DNA of 64,000 bases. Source: CAJXII01 sp965242915 (GTDB taxonomy: Bacteria > Campylobacterota > Campylobacteria > Campylobacterales > Arcobacteraceae). Location: positions 186,001 through 250,000 of the forward strand of contig CBDETN010000027.1 of NCBI GenBank assembly GCA_965242915.1, written 5' to 3'. Under the pieces are notes generated by a model. It was given only the letters and a program-made list of their open reading frames with translations, made no database searches and had not been told where the DNA came from. Made by a program: the position numbers and the translations under genes. Positions 8,429 to 16,740 of this stretch are shown piece after piece. The first letter of the stretch is position 1. Each line of letters starts with the position of its first letter.

Positions 8429-9654
8429 TTTATATATTCCCCTATATTTTTTCCTGCATAAAAATAGTAAATAGCATACGCAATTTCTAAATCATTTAAA
8501 CTTTTTTTATACAATGCTGTTGCATTTGTTTTGATACTTAAAGCATCAAGATATGCAATATTATCAACTATTCCCGCTTTATACTTTTCATCTATAGTGG
8601 TATATGCACTTGTAGCCGAGTTTAAAGCACTAAAAGCACTTTTTATTTTTAATTTATTTGTAGTTATTCGCAGAATTGATAACTCAAATAACATCTTTTG
8701 CTCTTTTATTTTATAATCTATTTGACTTTTTAAAGCTTGTTTACTTATCATAATTGCTTGTTTGTTTCTTGATACAGTTCCACCATCAAACAATCGTAAA
8801 TTTACACTTAACATAAGTTTATTTTGATTGTCCAATCCATCTGGGTGCATTAAATCAGTTCTACCATATTCATTTACACTATAAGTATCTGATATATTTA
8901 CTTGTGGTAGATAAACACTATCTAAAGAATCAGCTGAATGTTTAAGTGAGTTTTCTTTAGCTTTTAAAGATTTAATATTATCATCCAATTCTAATTCTAA
9001 ATTTGATAACTTTTTAAATTGAACTTTCTCTAAACCAGATATATTTTTTCCAACTTTTAATTCTAAGTCTGATAAAAAAGATAATTTCTCAAACTTTAAA
9101 GATTGAATATTATAGTTATTTGTATCATATGCAGATTGTAATTTATCTACATCATCTTTTGTTGAAAGGCGTGCTTCATAAAAATTTTGAACTCTTAGCA
9201 GTTGTGCTTTTAACGACTTTCTTTCCTCTTCTAAAGCCAGAAGTGAAGAATCATTATTTTTAATATTAAAAAAATCTTGAACTATTTGCAAACTCAAACT
9301 TTTTTTAAAAGCAGTTGTGTCAAATTCACTTATTCTTAACTCATTTTGTTTTTGCTTAACTAATGATGACTTTTTTCCACCATCATAAATATCATAAGAA
9401 ATTTTTGCATAACCACTGTATAAATCACCAGCAATATTTAGTGTTCTTTCATTTAAATTTTGATATAAACCACCAATATCAATAGTAGCAGATGATGCAC
9501 TTTTTGAAGATTTTACCTCTTGTAGTTTTACTTTTTGTGTTAAGCTTTTTGATATGATTAGATTGTTGTTTGTATTTGCATAATCCAATAGCTCGTTTAA
9601 ACTCTCCCCATAAATAATAGCTGGTATCACTAAATATAATAATTTATTTATCAT
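8425..9654 (-). CDS. TolC-family outer-membrane efflux channel
   Basis: A 409-residue protein with a signal peptide and two long alpha-helical repeats, typical of the outer membrane efflux protein family. Features include a GGLYQNLNERTLNIAGDLYSG strand region and the repeat marker LRLFDGGTVSRNKQA in the second half, matching YDIYDGGKKSSLVKQ in the first. It forms the exit duct of the tripartite pump. It is the first structural gene after the regulator and overlaps it by 11 bases, so the four genes form one operon with the order tetR, channel, adaptor, pump. Confidence 0.88.
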   Translation of the reverse strand: MINKLLYLVIPAIIYGESLNELLDYANTNNNLIISKSLTQKVKLQEVKSSKSASSATIDIGGLYQNLNERTLNIAGDLYSGYAKISYDIYDGGKKSSLVKQKQNELRISEFDTTAFKKSLSLQIVQDFFNIKNNDSSLLALEEERKSLKAQLLRVQNFYEARLSTKDDVDKLQSAYDTNNYNIQSLKFEKLSFLSDLELKVGKNISGLEKVQFKKLSNLELELDDNIKSLKAKENSLKHSADSLDSVYLPQVNISDTYSVNEYGRTDLMHPDGLDNQNKLMLSVNLRLFDGGTVSRNKQAIMISKQALKSQIDYKIKEQKMLFELSILRITTNKLKIKSAFSALNSATSAYTTIDEKYKAGIVDNIAYLDALSIKTNATALYKKSLNDLEIAYAIYYFYAGKNIGEYIK

Positions 9655-10246
9655 CCTTCACCTCTATTAACTCAAACAAAGTATCAATATAATCATCAAT
9701 CTCTTTTTGTACATCTTGAATTGAATTAGTTACCGAACTAGCTATAAATATCCCATCACCCAATACAAACAATCCCTTTGCAAGTTTTAAGGTTATAGGT
9801 TTTATCTCACCTTTTTCAATCCCATCTTTGATAATATTTTCAAGCCAACTGTAATAATTTTCAAAACATTCAGTGTGATGTTCAATCATAGCCTCTTCAG
9901 GAGTAACCAAAGAGATAGATACAAACTCTTTATAAAGTTGTCTTAATTCTGCATCCTCACTATTGTAAAAGAAATGAAAAAATATTTTAATTTTTTCTTT
10001 AGTTGTATCAGCTTCAAGAATCTTTTTCTCTTTAACTAAATTATGCTCATGTAACAATATATCTACAATCTCAAAAACAACATCATCTTTATTTTTAAAA
10101 TAATCATAAAGTGAACCTTTCCCAATACCGGCTGTTTGAGCTATTTGAGAAATAGTTAAATCTTTTATACCGTTTTGAACAAATAGATCTTTACAAGCCA
10201 TCGCTATATTTTTCCTCTTTTTAACTTTATCTACAATTATTGCCAT
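9644..10246 (-). CDS. TetR/AcrR-family transcriptional repressor of the efflux operon
   Basis: A 200-residue regulator. Residues 8-55 form the TetR helix-turn-helix (ARNDLFVQNG-like start, then LTISQIAQTAGIGKGSLYDYFKNK). The remainder is the alpha-helical ligand domain. It is the first gene of the efflux operon, so it probably represses its own promoter and that of the pump. A short inverted repeat lies just upstream at 10264-10286. The inducer is unknown. Confidence 0.9.
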   Translation of the reverse strand: MAIIVDKVKKRKNIAMACKDLFVQNGIKDLTISQIAQTAGIGKGSLYDYFKNKDDVVFEIVDILLHEHNLVKEKKILEADTTKEKIKIFFHFFYNSEDAELRQLYKEFVSISLVTPEEAMIEHHTECFENYYSWLENIIKDGIEKGEIKPITLKLAKGLFVLGDGIFIASSVTNSIQDVQKEIDDYIDTLFELIEVKDDK

Positions 10247-10263
10247 AATATATCTCCTAATTA

Positions 10264-10286
10264 ATGACCGACCATCAGTCGTTTAT
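10264..10286. promoter_or_regulatory. Probable TetR-type operator
   Basis: CGAC-CATCA-GTCG (core 10269-10281) is an inverted repeat with partial symmetry further out, 18-40 bp upstream of the tetR start. Position and size fit the operator of the adjacent repressor. No binding data can be inferred. Confidence 0.5.
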
Positions 10287-10488
10287 ATGAAATAATAGAG
10301 TATCTTAACTTAATAAAAGCTTAGTACCTTTACTTCAAGGTTTATTAATTCAATTTTAGATAGAATACGACCAATCAAAGTATTAAGTAGGAAAATATAG
10401 GCATTTATGTTTATATTGCTGTATCTTGTAAGATATGGTTACGCTAGCCGAACAGACTTTGTAATAAAATATTTTAAAGGACAAACTT

Positions 10489-10815
10489 ATGAAAAAAGTT
10501 TTATTTTTAATGGTTGCATTAGCAACTGCTGCATTTGCTGGTGAAGCAATTATGTTAAATAGTGACAACGGAGCTATTGTTGCTGGTTATTCAGTATTAG
10601 CTGCTGGTGTTGGTCTTGGTCTTGCTGCTATGGGTGGTGCTATTGGTATGGGTAGTACAGCTGCTGCTACTATCGCTGGAACTGCAAGAAACCCAGGTAT
10701 GGGTGGAAAACTTATGACTACAATGTTTATTGCTCTTGCGATGATTGAAGCTCAAGTTATCTATACTCTTGTAATTGCTTTAATTGCATTATATGCAAAT
10801 CCATTTTTAGGATAA
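10489..10815 (+). CDS. atpE: F0F1 ATP synthase subunit c
   Basis: A 108-residue proteolipid of two transmembrane hairpin helices joined by a polar loop (GTARNPGMGGK), with the proton-binding glutamate in the second helix (ALAMIEAQVIYTL). An N-terminal signal-like segment (MKKVLFLMVALATAAFAG) makes it longer than the usual 75-80 residues, as known in Campylobacterota. The gene stands alone, away from other atp genes, also a trait of the phylum. AAAGGAC precedes the ATG, and a strong terminator follows. Confidence 0.95.
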   Translation: MKKVLFLMVALATAAFAGEAIMLNSDNGAIVAGYSVLAAGVGLGLAAMGGAIGMGSTAAATIAGTARNPGMGGKLMTTMFIALAMIEAQVIYTLVIALIALYANPFLG

Positions 10816-10871
10816 TCTAAAGTTAAACTTTAGATCTAAAAAAGCCAGGTAGTTTTCTACTTGGCTTTTTT
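10816..10871 (+). terminator. Rho-independent terminator after atpE
   Basis: A 19-base inverted repeat (10816-10834) is followed by a GC-containing hairpin at 10838-10871. In the latter AAAAAAGCCA pairs with TGGCTTTTTT around a GGTAG/CTAC inner stem, ending in a T-run. This isolates atpE from the transglycosylase gene. Confidence 0.85.
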
Positions 10872-10880
10872 AATTTTAAT

Positions 10881-12017
10881 ATGAAAAAAACATTCTTAAT
10901 AATTTTTCTTATATTTTTAACAGGCTGTACAACAACAGAAGTTTCTCAATTTACAAATGTAATTATCAGTCAAAATCCAAAAAGTGCCTTAATTAATTAT
11001 GGTAGGAATAAAGCACTTTCAGCAGCCAATAAAAGTATTGCAAAGATTATTCAAGAATTTGAAAAAGCCATCACCAAGCAATGGGGTGAAGAAGCAAAAA
11101 AACCGGAAAAGAAAAAATATGTTAAATATACCCAAAACTATAAATCAATGGCAGAAGTTGATTTTGACAAGGGAGTTATATTAGTTCAAACAATAGATAA
11201 AAAGAACCCGAAACAATCTTTAAAAAATGCAATTGTTACAACACTGCTTACACCAAATGACCCAAGAGCAATAGATATGTTCTCGTCTAAAGAGATAAAG
11301 CTAAGAGGTACACCATATCTGTATAAAGAGGTAAAAGATCAAACTGGTAAATATATTCAATACCCTTGGAGAGCAAATCATTTTGCAACATATCTTATAA
11401 ATAATAATCTGCAAAAAGATACAATAAAACTTAATGGAAAGACACAAAATGTCTATTCGGTAAAATTTAATATGGTAAAAGATCATTTGCATATAAGAGC
11501 AAAAAAATATATCCCGACAGTGACAAAATACTCAAAACAATTTGATATAAGTAAAAATCTGATATTCTCGATTATACAAACAGAAAGTAACTTTAACCCT
11601 TTCTCAGTAAGTCATGTACCAGCTTACGGTCTTATGCAGATAGTACCAAAAAGTGCGGGTAGAGATGTACATAAATATCTTTACAAAAAAGATAAAATAC
11701 CATCTAAGAATTTTCTTTTTGATACAAACAACAATATTAAATTTGGTACCGCTTATTTGAAAATTATAAAAACAAATTATCTAAAAGGGATACAAAATCC
11801 TATATCTAAAGAATATTGTACAATAGCTGCTTATAATACAGGCTCGGGAAATGTTTTAAAAACTTTTTCAAAAAATAGAGCTAAAGCAGTAGATATCATA
11901 AATTCAATGAAACCTAGTGAAATTTATAATACGCTTTTAAATAAATTACCCTATAAAGAAACACGAAGATATTTAACAAAAGTTTTAAAACACAAAAAAG
12001 AATTTGTTAAATTGTAA
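10881..12017 (+). CDS. mltC: Membrane-bound lytic murein transglycosylase C-like lipoprotein
   Basis: A 378-residue lipoprotein with a lipobox ending at C16 (LTGC). Residues about 60-200 match the MltC N-terminal domain (DUF3393), with KSMAEVDFDKGVILVQT and TLLTPNDPRAIDMFSSKE. Residues about 210-375 form the SLT lysozyme-like domain, with the catalytic glutamate in QTESNFNPFSVS and the AYGLMQIVP and AAYNTGSGNV motifs. It cleaves peptidoglycan glycan strands from the periplasmic face of the outer membrane. It begins directly downstream of the atpE terminator. Confidence 0.9.
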   Translation: MKKTFLIIFLIFLTGCTTTEVSQFTNVIISQNPKSALINYGRNKALSAANKSIAKIIQEFEKAITKQWGEEAKKPEKKKYVKYTQNYKSMAEVDFDKGVILVQTIDKKNPKQSLKNAIVTTLLTPNDPRAIDMFSSKEIKLRGTPYLYKEVKDQTGKYIQYPWRANHFATYLINNNLQKDTIKLNGKTQNVYSVKFNMVKDHLHIRAKKYIPTVTKYSKQFDISKNLIFSIIQTESNFNPFSVSHVPAYGLMQIVPKSAGRDVHKYLYKKDKIPSKNFLFDTNNNIKFGTAYLKIIKTNYLKGIQNPISKEYCTIAAYNTGSGNVLKTFSKNRAKAVDIINSMKPSEIYNTLLNKLPYKETRRYLTKVLKHKKEFVKL

Positions 12018-12041
12018 AATCTTTTTTTCTATTATTTAGGG

Positions 12042-12424
12042 ACTTACAGAGTTTAATGATATCTGGGGTAAAAAATATCCTAACATTACTGTTTCTTGGA
12101 CAAATCACTGGTCTGAATTGTCTACATTTTTTAAATATCCAGATTCTGTGAGAAAATTAATTTATACAACAAATCCTATTGAATCTTTAAATGCTACTAT
12201 AAAAAGAAAAACTAAATCTAAGGGTTCATTTCCAACAGAAGATTCAGCTTTTAAAGTGATGTATCTGGCTTGTGCTGAACAACAAAATAAATGGAATGCT
12301 TCTAGTATTAGAAATTGGTTTGAGATTTATCCTCAACTTAGTATATTTTTTAAGGAGATTATGGCAAAATATGAGAAGTGATTAAAAAGAAACTGCTGGG
12401 TTTACACAGTTTATTTTACACTCT
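12042..12424 (+). mobile_element. IS256-family element, 3' fragment
   Basis: The sequence is nearly identical to the complement of the window's first 260 bases. It begins abruptly within the transposase (frame LTEFNDIWGKKYPNITVSW), runs to the transposase stop at 12381 and ends near the terminal repeat-like ACAGTTTATTTTACACTCTC at about 12424. An 87-codon open frame (12118-12381) remains. The 5' two thirds of the element is absent, so it is a relic that starts 24 bp after the mltC stop. Confidence 0.85.
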
Positions 12425-12564
12425 CTAAGTATGAAGCTTATGTTGGTTGATTTTTATTTACTAAATTATCAAAAAAAGTAATTATTCAGGCGCCCATATT
12501 TTTCATTAAGTCTACTTCCTAAATTTTATAAGTCAACCAAATTAATATAATGCTATAATTCCCC

Positions 12565-13374
12565 ATGACAAAAACAATAGACTTTAAAAAATATACATCT
12601 ATTAATATAGGCGGAAAACACCAAGTAAAAGTTATCAATGATATTGACAATTATTCAAAATACACGATTATTGGTCGTGGAAATAATCTCCTAATTTCTA
12701 ATAATCCACCACCTTTAGCAGTACTGGGAGATGAATTTGATTATATTATCCAAAAAGGTAATAAACTAATAGTGGGTGCTTCAACTTCAAGTGGTAAACT
12801 TTTAACATATTGTAAAAAATATGATATTGCCAACTTTGAACTTCTTGCAAAACTTCCCGGAAATATTGGTGGTTTAGTTAAGATGAATGCAGGGTTAAAA
12901 AAGTGGGAGATATTTAATCATCTTCACTCAATTAAAACACAAGATGGCAATATTTTAAAAGAAGTTATCCCACATACTTATAGACATACTAATATTAAAG
13001 GTATTATTTATGAAGTAACTTTTAATATTGAACAAGGATTTAATAAAGAGCAGCAAAATATATTTGTTCAAATGAGAGATAATCAACCAAATCTACCTAG
13101 TGCCGGGAGTTGTTTTAAAAATCCAAAAGTAGCGAATAGCGGTCACGGAGTGAACTTTCCTCAAAAAGAACATAGTGCCGGATATTTAATTGAAAAAGTT
13201 GGACTTAAAGGATATGTGTCAGGAGGTATGGCATTTAGTTCTATTCATGCGAACTTCTTAGTTAATATGGGTGGCGGTACATATGATGAAGCTATGAAAC
13301 TTATAAATCTGGCAAAACAAAAAGTCAAAGAAGAGTTTAATATTGATTTAGAAGAAGAAATTATTGTTCTTTAG
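12565..13374 (+). CDS. murB: UDP-N-acetylenolpyruvoylglucosamine reductase
   Basis: A 269-residue FAD enzyme of the short MurB type found in Campylobacterota. It reduces the enolpyruvyl group to make UDP-MurNAc in peptidoglycan synthesis. The FAD-binding part has YTIIGRGNNLLIS and LLAKLPGNIGGLVKMNAG. The substrate part has LPSAGSCFKNP, and GLKGYVSGGMAFSSIHANFLVN near the end. The last 14 bases overlap the 3' end of the convergent thioredoxin-like pseudogene. Confidence 0.92.
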   Translation: MTKTIDFKKYTSINIGGKHQVKVINDIDNYSKYTIIGRGNNLLISNNPPPLAVLGDEFDYIIQKGNKLIVGASTSSGKLLTYCKKYDIANFELLAKLPGNIGGLVKMNAGLKKWEIFNHLHSIKTQDGNILKEVIPHTYRHTNIKGIIYEVTFNIEQGFNKEQQNIFVQMRDNQPNLPSAGSCFKNPKVANSGHGVNFPQKEHSAGYLIEKVGLKGYVSGGMAFSSIHANFLVNMGGGTYDEAMKLINLAKQKVKEEFNIDLEEEIIVL

Positions 13375-13619
13375 CTTTTTTAATCTCTTTTAAAATTCCA
13401 ATTAGTTGTCTTCGTGCAATTTCACCTGTAATTCGTTTATACAGTTTTTTACCTTTGTGAGTTAAAAAATAGATTGTTGGTACAGATAAAACTTCTATAC
13501 CTTTAGGCAATTTATCTTTTTCAATAACCAACCTCACTGCAATATAATCTTTATTTATATATTTAACTACATTCTCATATTTAAAAACATCTTCTTCCAT
13601 ATATTCACAAAATGGATTA

Positions 13620-14952
13620 TATAATACCCCAAGAAAATAAGAACGAAAAAATAAGATTCTTATTCCTAAAAAGTTAAAATAATAAAATATTTAATAGGGG
13701 TAAAAAATGAGTACAAAAAGAAGAATATTTACAGCAAAATTTAAAACAAAAATTGTTTTAGAAGTTTTAAAAGGTGAAAAGACTTTAAATGAGATAGCAA
13801 GTAAAAATAATATAACACCTAAAAATATCCAAAATTGGAAGAAGATATTTTTGGATAATGCAGAGTTGGCAATGGAGCCTGCAAAGGCTATCAAAGAATA
13901 TAAAGACGAAAACTTAAAATTACAATCTAAAATAGATGATTATGCAAAGATAGTAGGTAAAATGACAGTTGAAAAGGAATGGCTTGAGGAAAAGCTACAA
14001 AGCTTGGACTTATCTAATAAAAAAGAGTTGATAGAGTCTAAGCTAACATATATTTCAGTATCAACTCAATGTAAACTTATAAAATTAAATCCAAGCAGCT
14101 TATATTATAAGCCTATAGAAAATAAGCATAAAATATCACTCAAAGATAATATAAATGATATTTATGAGCAAATACCAATATATGGAGCTTTAAAAGTTCA
14201 TCAGCAACTTTTAGAAGATGGATACAATATAAGTTTGAATACTGTTTATAAATATAGACAAGAGATGGGTTTAAAGCCAATATTAGCAGTTAAACCAATA
14301 AATCTATCAATACCAGATAAGCAACATAAAAAATACTCTTACAAGCTTAGAGGAGTTGACATAGTAAAAGCAAATCAAGTATGGAGTACGGATATAACAT
14401 ATATCAAGATTAATGGCGGCATGGTTTATTTAGCAGCTATAATTGATTGGTATTCTAAAGCTGTACTATCTTGGAAAATATCCAACACTATGGATTCAGC
14501 TTTAACAATGGATGTTCTAAATGAAGCATTATCGCTATATGGTAAACCTGAAATATTTAATACAGATCAAGGCAGTCAATACACAAGTCATATCCATACA
14601 CAGACTTTAAAAGATAATGGCATCATTATCTCAATGGATGGTAAAGGTAGAGCTACTGATAATATTTGTATAGAGAGATTCTGGCGAAGTGCAAAAGTTG
14701 AAAGAATTTATCTAAATGAATATAACACAATTAAAGAGTTAAAAACTGATGTGAAAGATTATATTGATTTTTATAATCATAAAAGATTTCATCAAACTTT
14801 AAATTATAAAAAACCAATGAGTTTTTATTATGATAGTTTAAAAATTAATAATAAGGATTATGATAAATTAGTTGAAATTGTGGCATAAGGTAACAGGTGA
14901 AAAAGAGAATAAGGATTTAGAAAAAGTTGTCTTGTCTTCTTGGGGTATTATA
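13620..14952 (+). mobile_element. 1333-bp IS3-family element, copy B
   Basis: Same 16-bp inverted repeats and length as copies A and C. This is the only copy with a target duplication: TTA at 13617-13619 and 14953-14955. Its removal restores an in-frame thioredoxin-like gene, which fixes both the element ends and the 3-bp duplication expected for the IS3 family. Confidence 0.95.
13707..14888 (+). CDS. IS3-family transposase, fused OrfAB (copy B)
   Basis: A 393-residue transposase identical to the copy C protein except for N148 in place of K148. The D229, D287, E323 triad, the helix-turn-helix and the coiled-coil are intact, so this copy is a candidate active transposase. The ATG is preceded by AGGGG at about 8 bases. 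It lies antisense to the thioredoxin-like gene it interrupts. Confidence 0.92.
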   Translation: MSTKRRIFTAKFKTKIVLEVLKGEKTLNEIASKNNITPKNIQNWKKIFLDNAELAMEPAKAIKEYKDENLKLQSKIDDYAKIVGKMTVEKEWLEEKLQSLDLSNKKELIESKLTYISVSTQCKLIKLNPSSLYYKPIENKHKISLKDNINDIYEQIPIYGALKVHQQLLEDGYNISLNTVYKYRQEMGLKPILAVKPINLSIPDKQHKKYSYKLRGVDIVKANQVWSTDITYIKINGGMVYLAAIIDWYSKAVLSWKISNTMDSALTMDVLNEALSLYGKPEIFNTDQGSQYTSHIHTQTLKDNGIIISMDGKGRATDNICIERFWRSAKVERIYLNEYNTIKELKTDVKDYIDFYNHKRFHQTLNYKKPMSFYYDSLKINNKDYDKLVEIVA

Positions 14953-15102
14953 TTATCAATAGAAGAGATAAAAAGAAAAACATCTTTATTTACTCTTTTA
15001 GCTTTTTATCTTGACATATGATAATTATTAGACCATTGTATCTGTGAAGCAAAAAGAGAAATAGTTAAAAATATATTAGCCAAAATTGCTTTCATTATTT
15101 CA

Positions 15103-16740
15103 CTATTTTACCATTTCTAAGAATTCTTTGGCATTTTTAAAGCCTATAACTCTTTTTTGTTTTTCCTCTTTTCCGTTATTATAAAAAATCAACGCAGGCG
15201 GTCCAAATAAATTAAACTTTTTCATCAAGGCTTTATCGTCAGGCGTATTTTTTGTTACATCAACTTTGAGTAATAAATATTTTGATAACTCTTTTTTAAC
15301 TGCAACATCAGTAAAAGTGATTTTATCAAATTCTACACAACTCACACACCAAGTAGCCCAAAAATCTACCATAATCGGTTTCTTTGAAGTGCTGACTATT
15401 TTTTCTAACTCTTGAACAGTTTTTACATATTTAAAATGTAATTTATCTGCTTGATTATCATTTAGAGTATTATAAGATAAAAGCATAGAAAGAACTACTA
15501 AAATAACAGCAACCATTTTACCAAATTTGTTTCCATTTTTTACTAAATAAAATGCACTACCTAATAGTAATACCACAAATAAAATAATTGTTACTATTTC
15601 TGGTACAATTTTATCTAACATCCAAATAGCAACACCTAGCATAACTACACCAAATACTTTTGATACTGTAGTCATCCAACCGCCAGGTTTAGGCATATAT
15701 TTTCCAGATCCTGCTCCTATTACTAAAAGTGGCATACCCATACCTAAACTCATAACAAATAAAGCTAATCCACCTAAAAGGGCATCTCCAGTTTGTCCTA
15801 TATAAACTAAAGCACCGGCTAATGGTGGAGCTACACAAGGACCTACAATCAAAGCAGATAAAAATCCCATAATAGCAATACCGGCAATCCCATCACCCTT
15901 GCTGCTCTCTTCACTGGTTTTATTTAATTTTGTTTGCCAGCTTTGAGGAAGAGCTATCTCATAATATCCAAACATAGAAAATGCAAGAGCTACAAATACT
16001 AAAGCAAATCCGATAATTATAAATGGATCTTGAAGCATAGCTTGAATATTCGCTCCAAACAATCCTGCTAAAACACCTGCTACTGTATATGCAACACTCA
16101 TAGAAAGTACATAAACCAAAGATAAGAAAAATCCTTTCGAAGTGGACATTTTCCCTTCATTTTTCTTTGTATGATGTACAATAATACTTGATAAAATAGG
16201 TATCATAGGGAAAATACAAGGTGTTAAAGCCAATAATAATCCAAATCCAAAAAATGTAGCAAGAACTAAAAACACACTTCCGGTTTTTAAAGTTTGTGTT
16301 ATGGTATCAGTTTCGTTTACTTTTGGCTTTAATTTTTCATTTACTTTTTGAATTGGTTTAGCTTTTATAAAATTAAATGTTTTTTCCATAGGGGAATAGC
16401 AAAGTCCGGCAGTTGAACAACCTTGATATTCTAAAGTTATAGTATCTGTTATTAATTCTCGTGGAATATTTATAGTAACGGTATCAAAATGAACTATAAA
16501 ACCATGAAATTCAACCGGTTTTTTTAAAGATATTTTTTTTGTAATATCCTCTTTACCATTTAAAACTTTTAAAAACTCATCATATACATAAATATCATTT
16601 GCAAGTTTTAACTCAACAGTTACTTTTTCTTTATACTCCTGACTGCTGACTTTAAAAGCTTCACTAGGTTCTATAAAATTCTGCTCTATACCAAATAATG
16701 AACTTATAAATAAAGCTAACAGTAATATCTTTTTATACAT
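15103..16740 (-). CDS. dsbD: Thiol:disulfide interchange protein DsbD
   Basis: A 545-residue inner-membrane reductase. After a signal peptide the periplasmic alpha domain has the CSTAGLCYSP pair. The membrane domain has the paired cysteines in ALTPCIFPMIP and VGPCVAPPLAG. The C-terminal thioredoxin domain has WATWCVSC. It passes electrons from cytoplasmic thioredoxin to periplasmic proteins. The ATG at 16740 overlaps the stop of the upstream ankyrin gene (ATGTATAA). The TTG one codon earlier is a less likely start. Confidence 0.93.
   Translation of the reverse strand: MYKKILLLALFISSLFGIEQNFIEPSEAFKVSSQEYKEKVTVELKLANDIYVYDEFLKVLNGKEDITKKISLKKPVEFHGFIVHFDTVTINIPRELITDTITLEYQGCSTAGLCYSPMEKTFNFIKAKPIQKVNEKLKPKVNETDTITQTLKTGSVFLVLATFFGFGLLLALTPCIFPMIPILSSIIVHHTKKNEGKMSTSKGFFLSLVYVLSMSVAYTVAGVLAGLFGANIQAMLQDPFIIIGFALVFVALAFSMFGYYEIALPQSWQTKLNKTSEESSKGDGIAGIAIMGFLSALIVGPCVAPPLAGALVYIGQTGDALLGGLALFVMSLGMGMPLLVIGAGSGKYMPKPGGWMTTVSKVFGVVMLGVAIWMLDKIVPEIVTIILFVVLLLGSAFYLVKNGNKFGKMVAVILVVLSMLLSYNTLNDNQADKLHFKYVKTVQELEKIVSTSKKPIMVDFWATWCVSCVEFDKITFTDVAVKKELSKYLLLKVDVTKNTPDDKALMKKFNLFGPPALIFYNNGKEEKQKRVIGFKNAKEFLEMVK

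Larger units (their letters stand above)
13361..15095 (-). pseudogene. Periplasmic thioredoxin-like protein, broken by a stop codon and an IS
   Basis: The gene starts at ATG 15095, 8 bp after the dsbD stop, with a signal peptide (MKAILANIFLTISLFAS). Codon 30 is TAA (15006-15008) in the middle of SR-stop-KAKRVNKDVFLFISS. The frame then meets the 1333-bp IS at 14952. Removing the IS together with one copy of its 3-bp duplication TTA joins the frame exactly: SSIDNPFCEYMEEDVF, running on to the stop at 13361. The 79-residue 3' part has the cis-proline loop VPTIYFLTHKG. The protein presumably took electrons from DsbD. The active site has one cysteine (NPFC). The gene is now dead. Confidence 0.85.

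Noticed and set aside
10383..10568. 61-codon minus-strand frame over the atpE start
   Set aside because: It overlaps the promoter and signal-peptide region of atpE on the opposite strand, with composition of a shadow frame.
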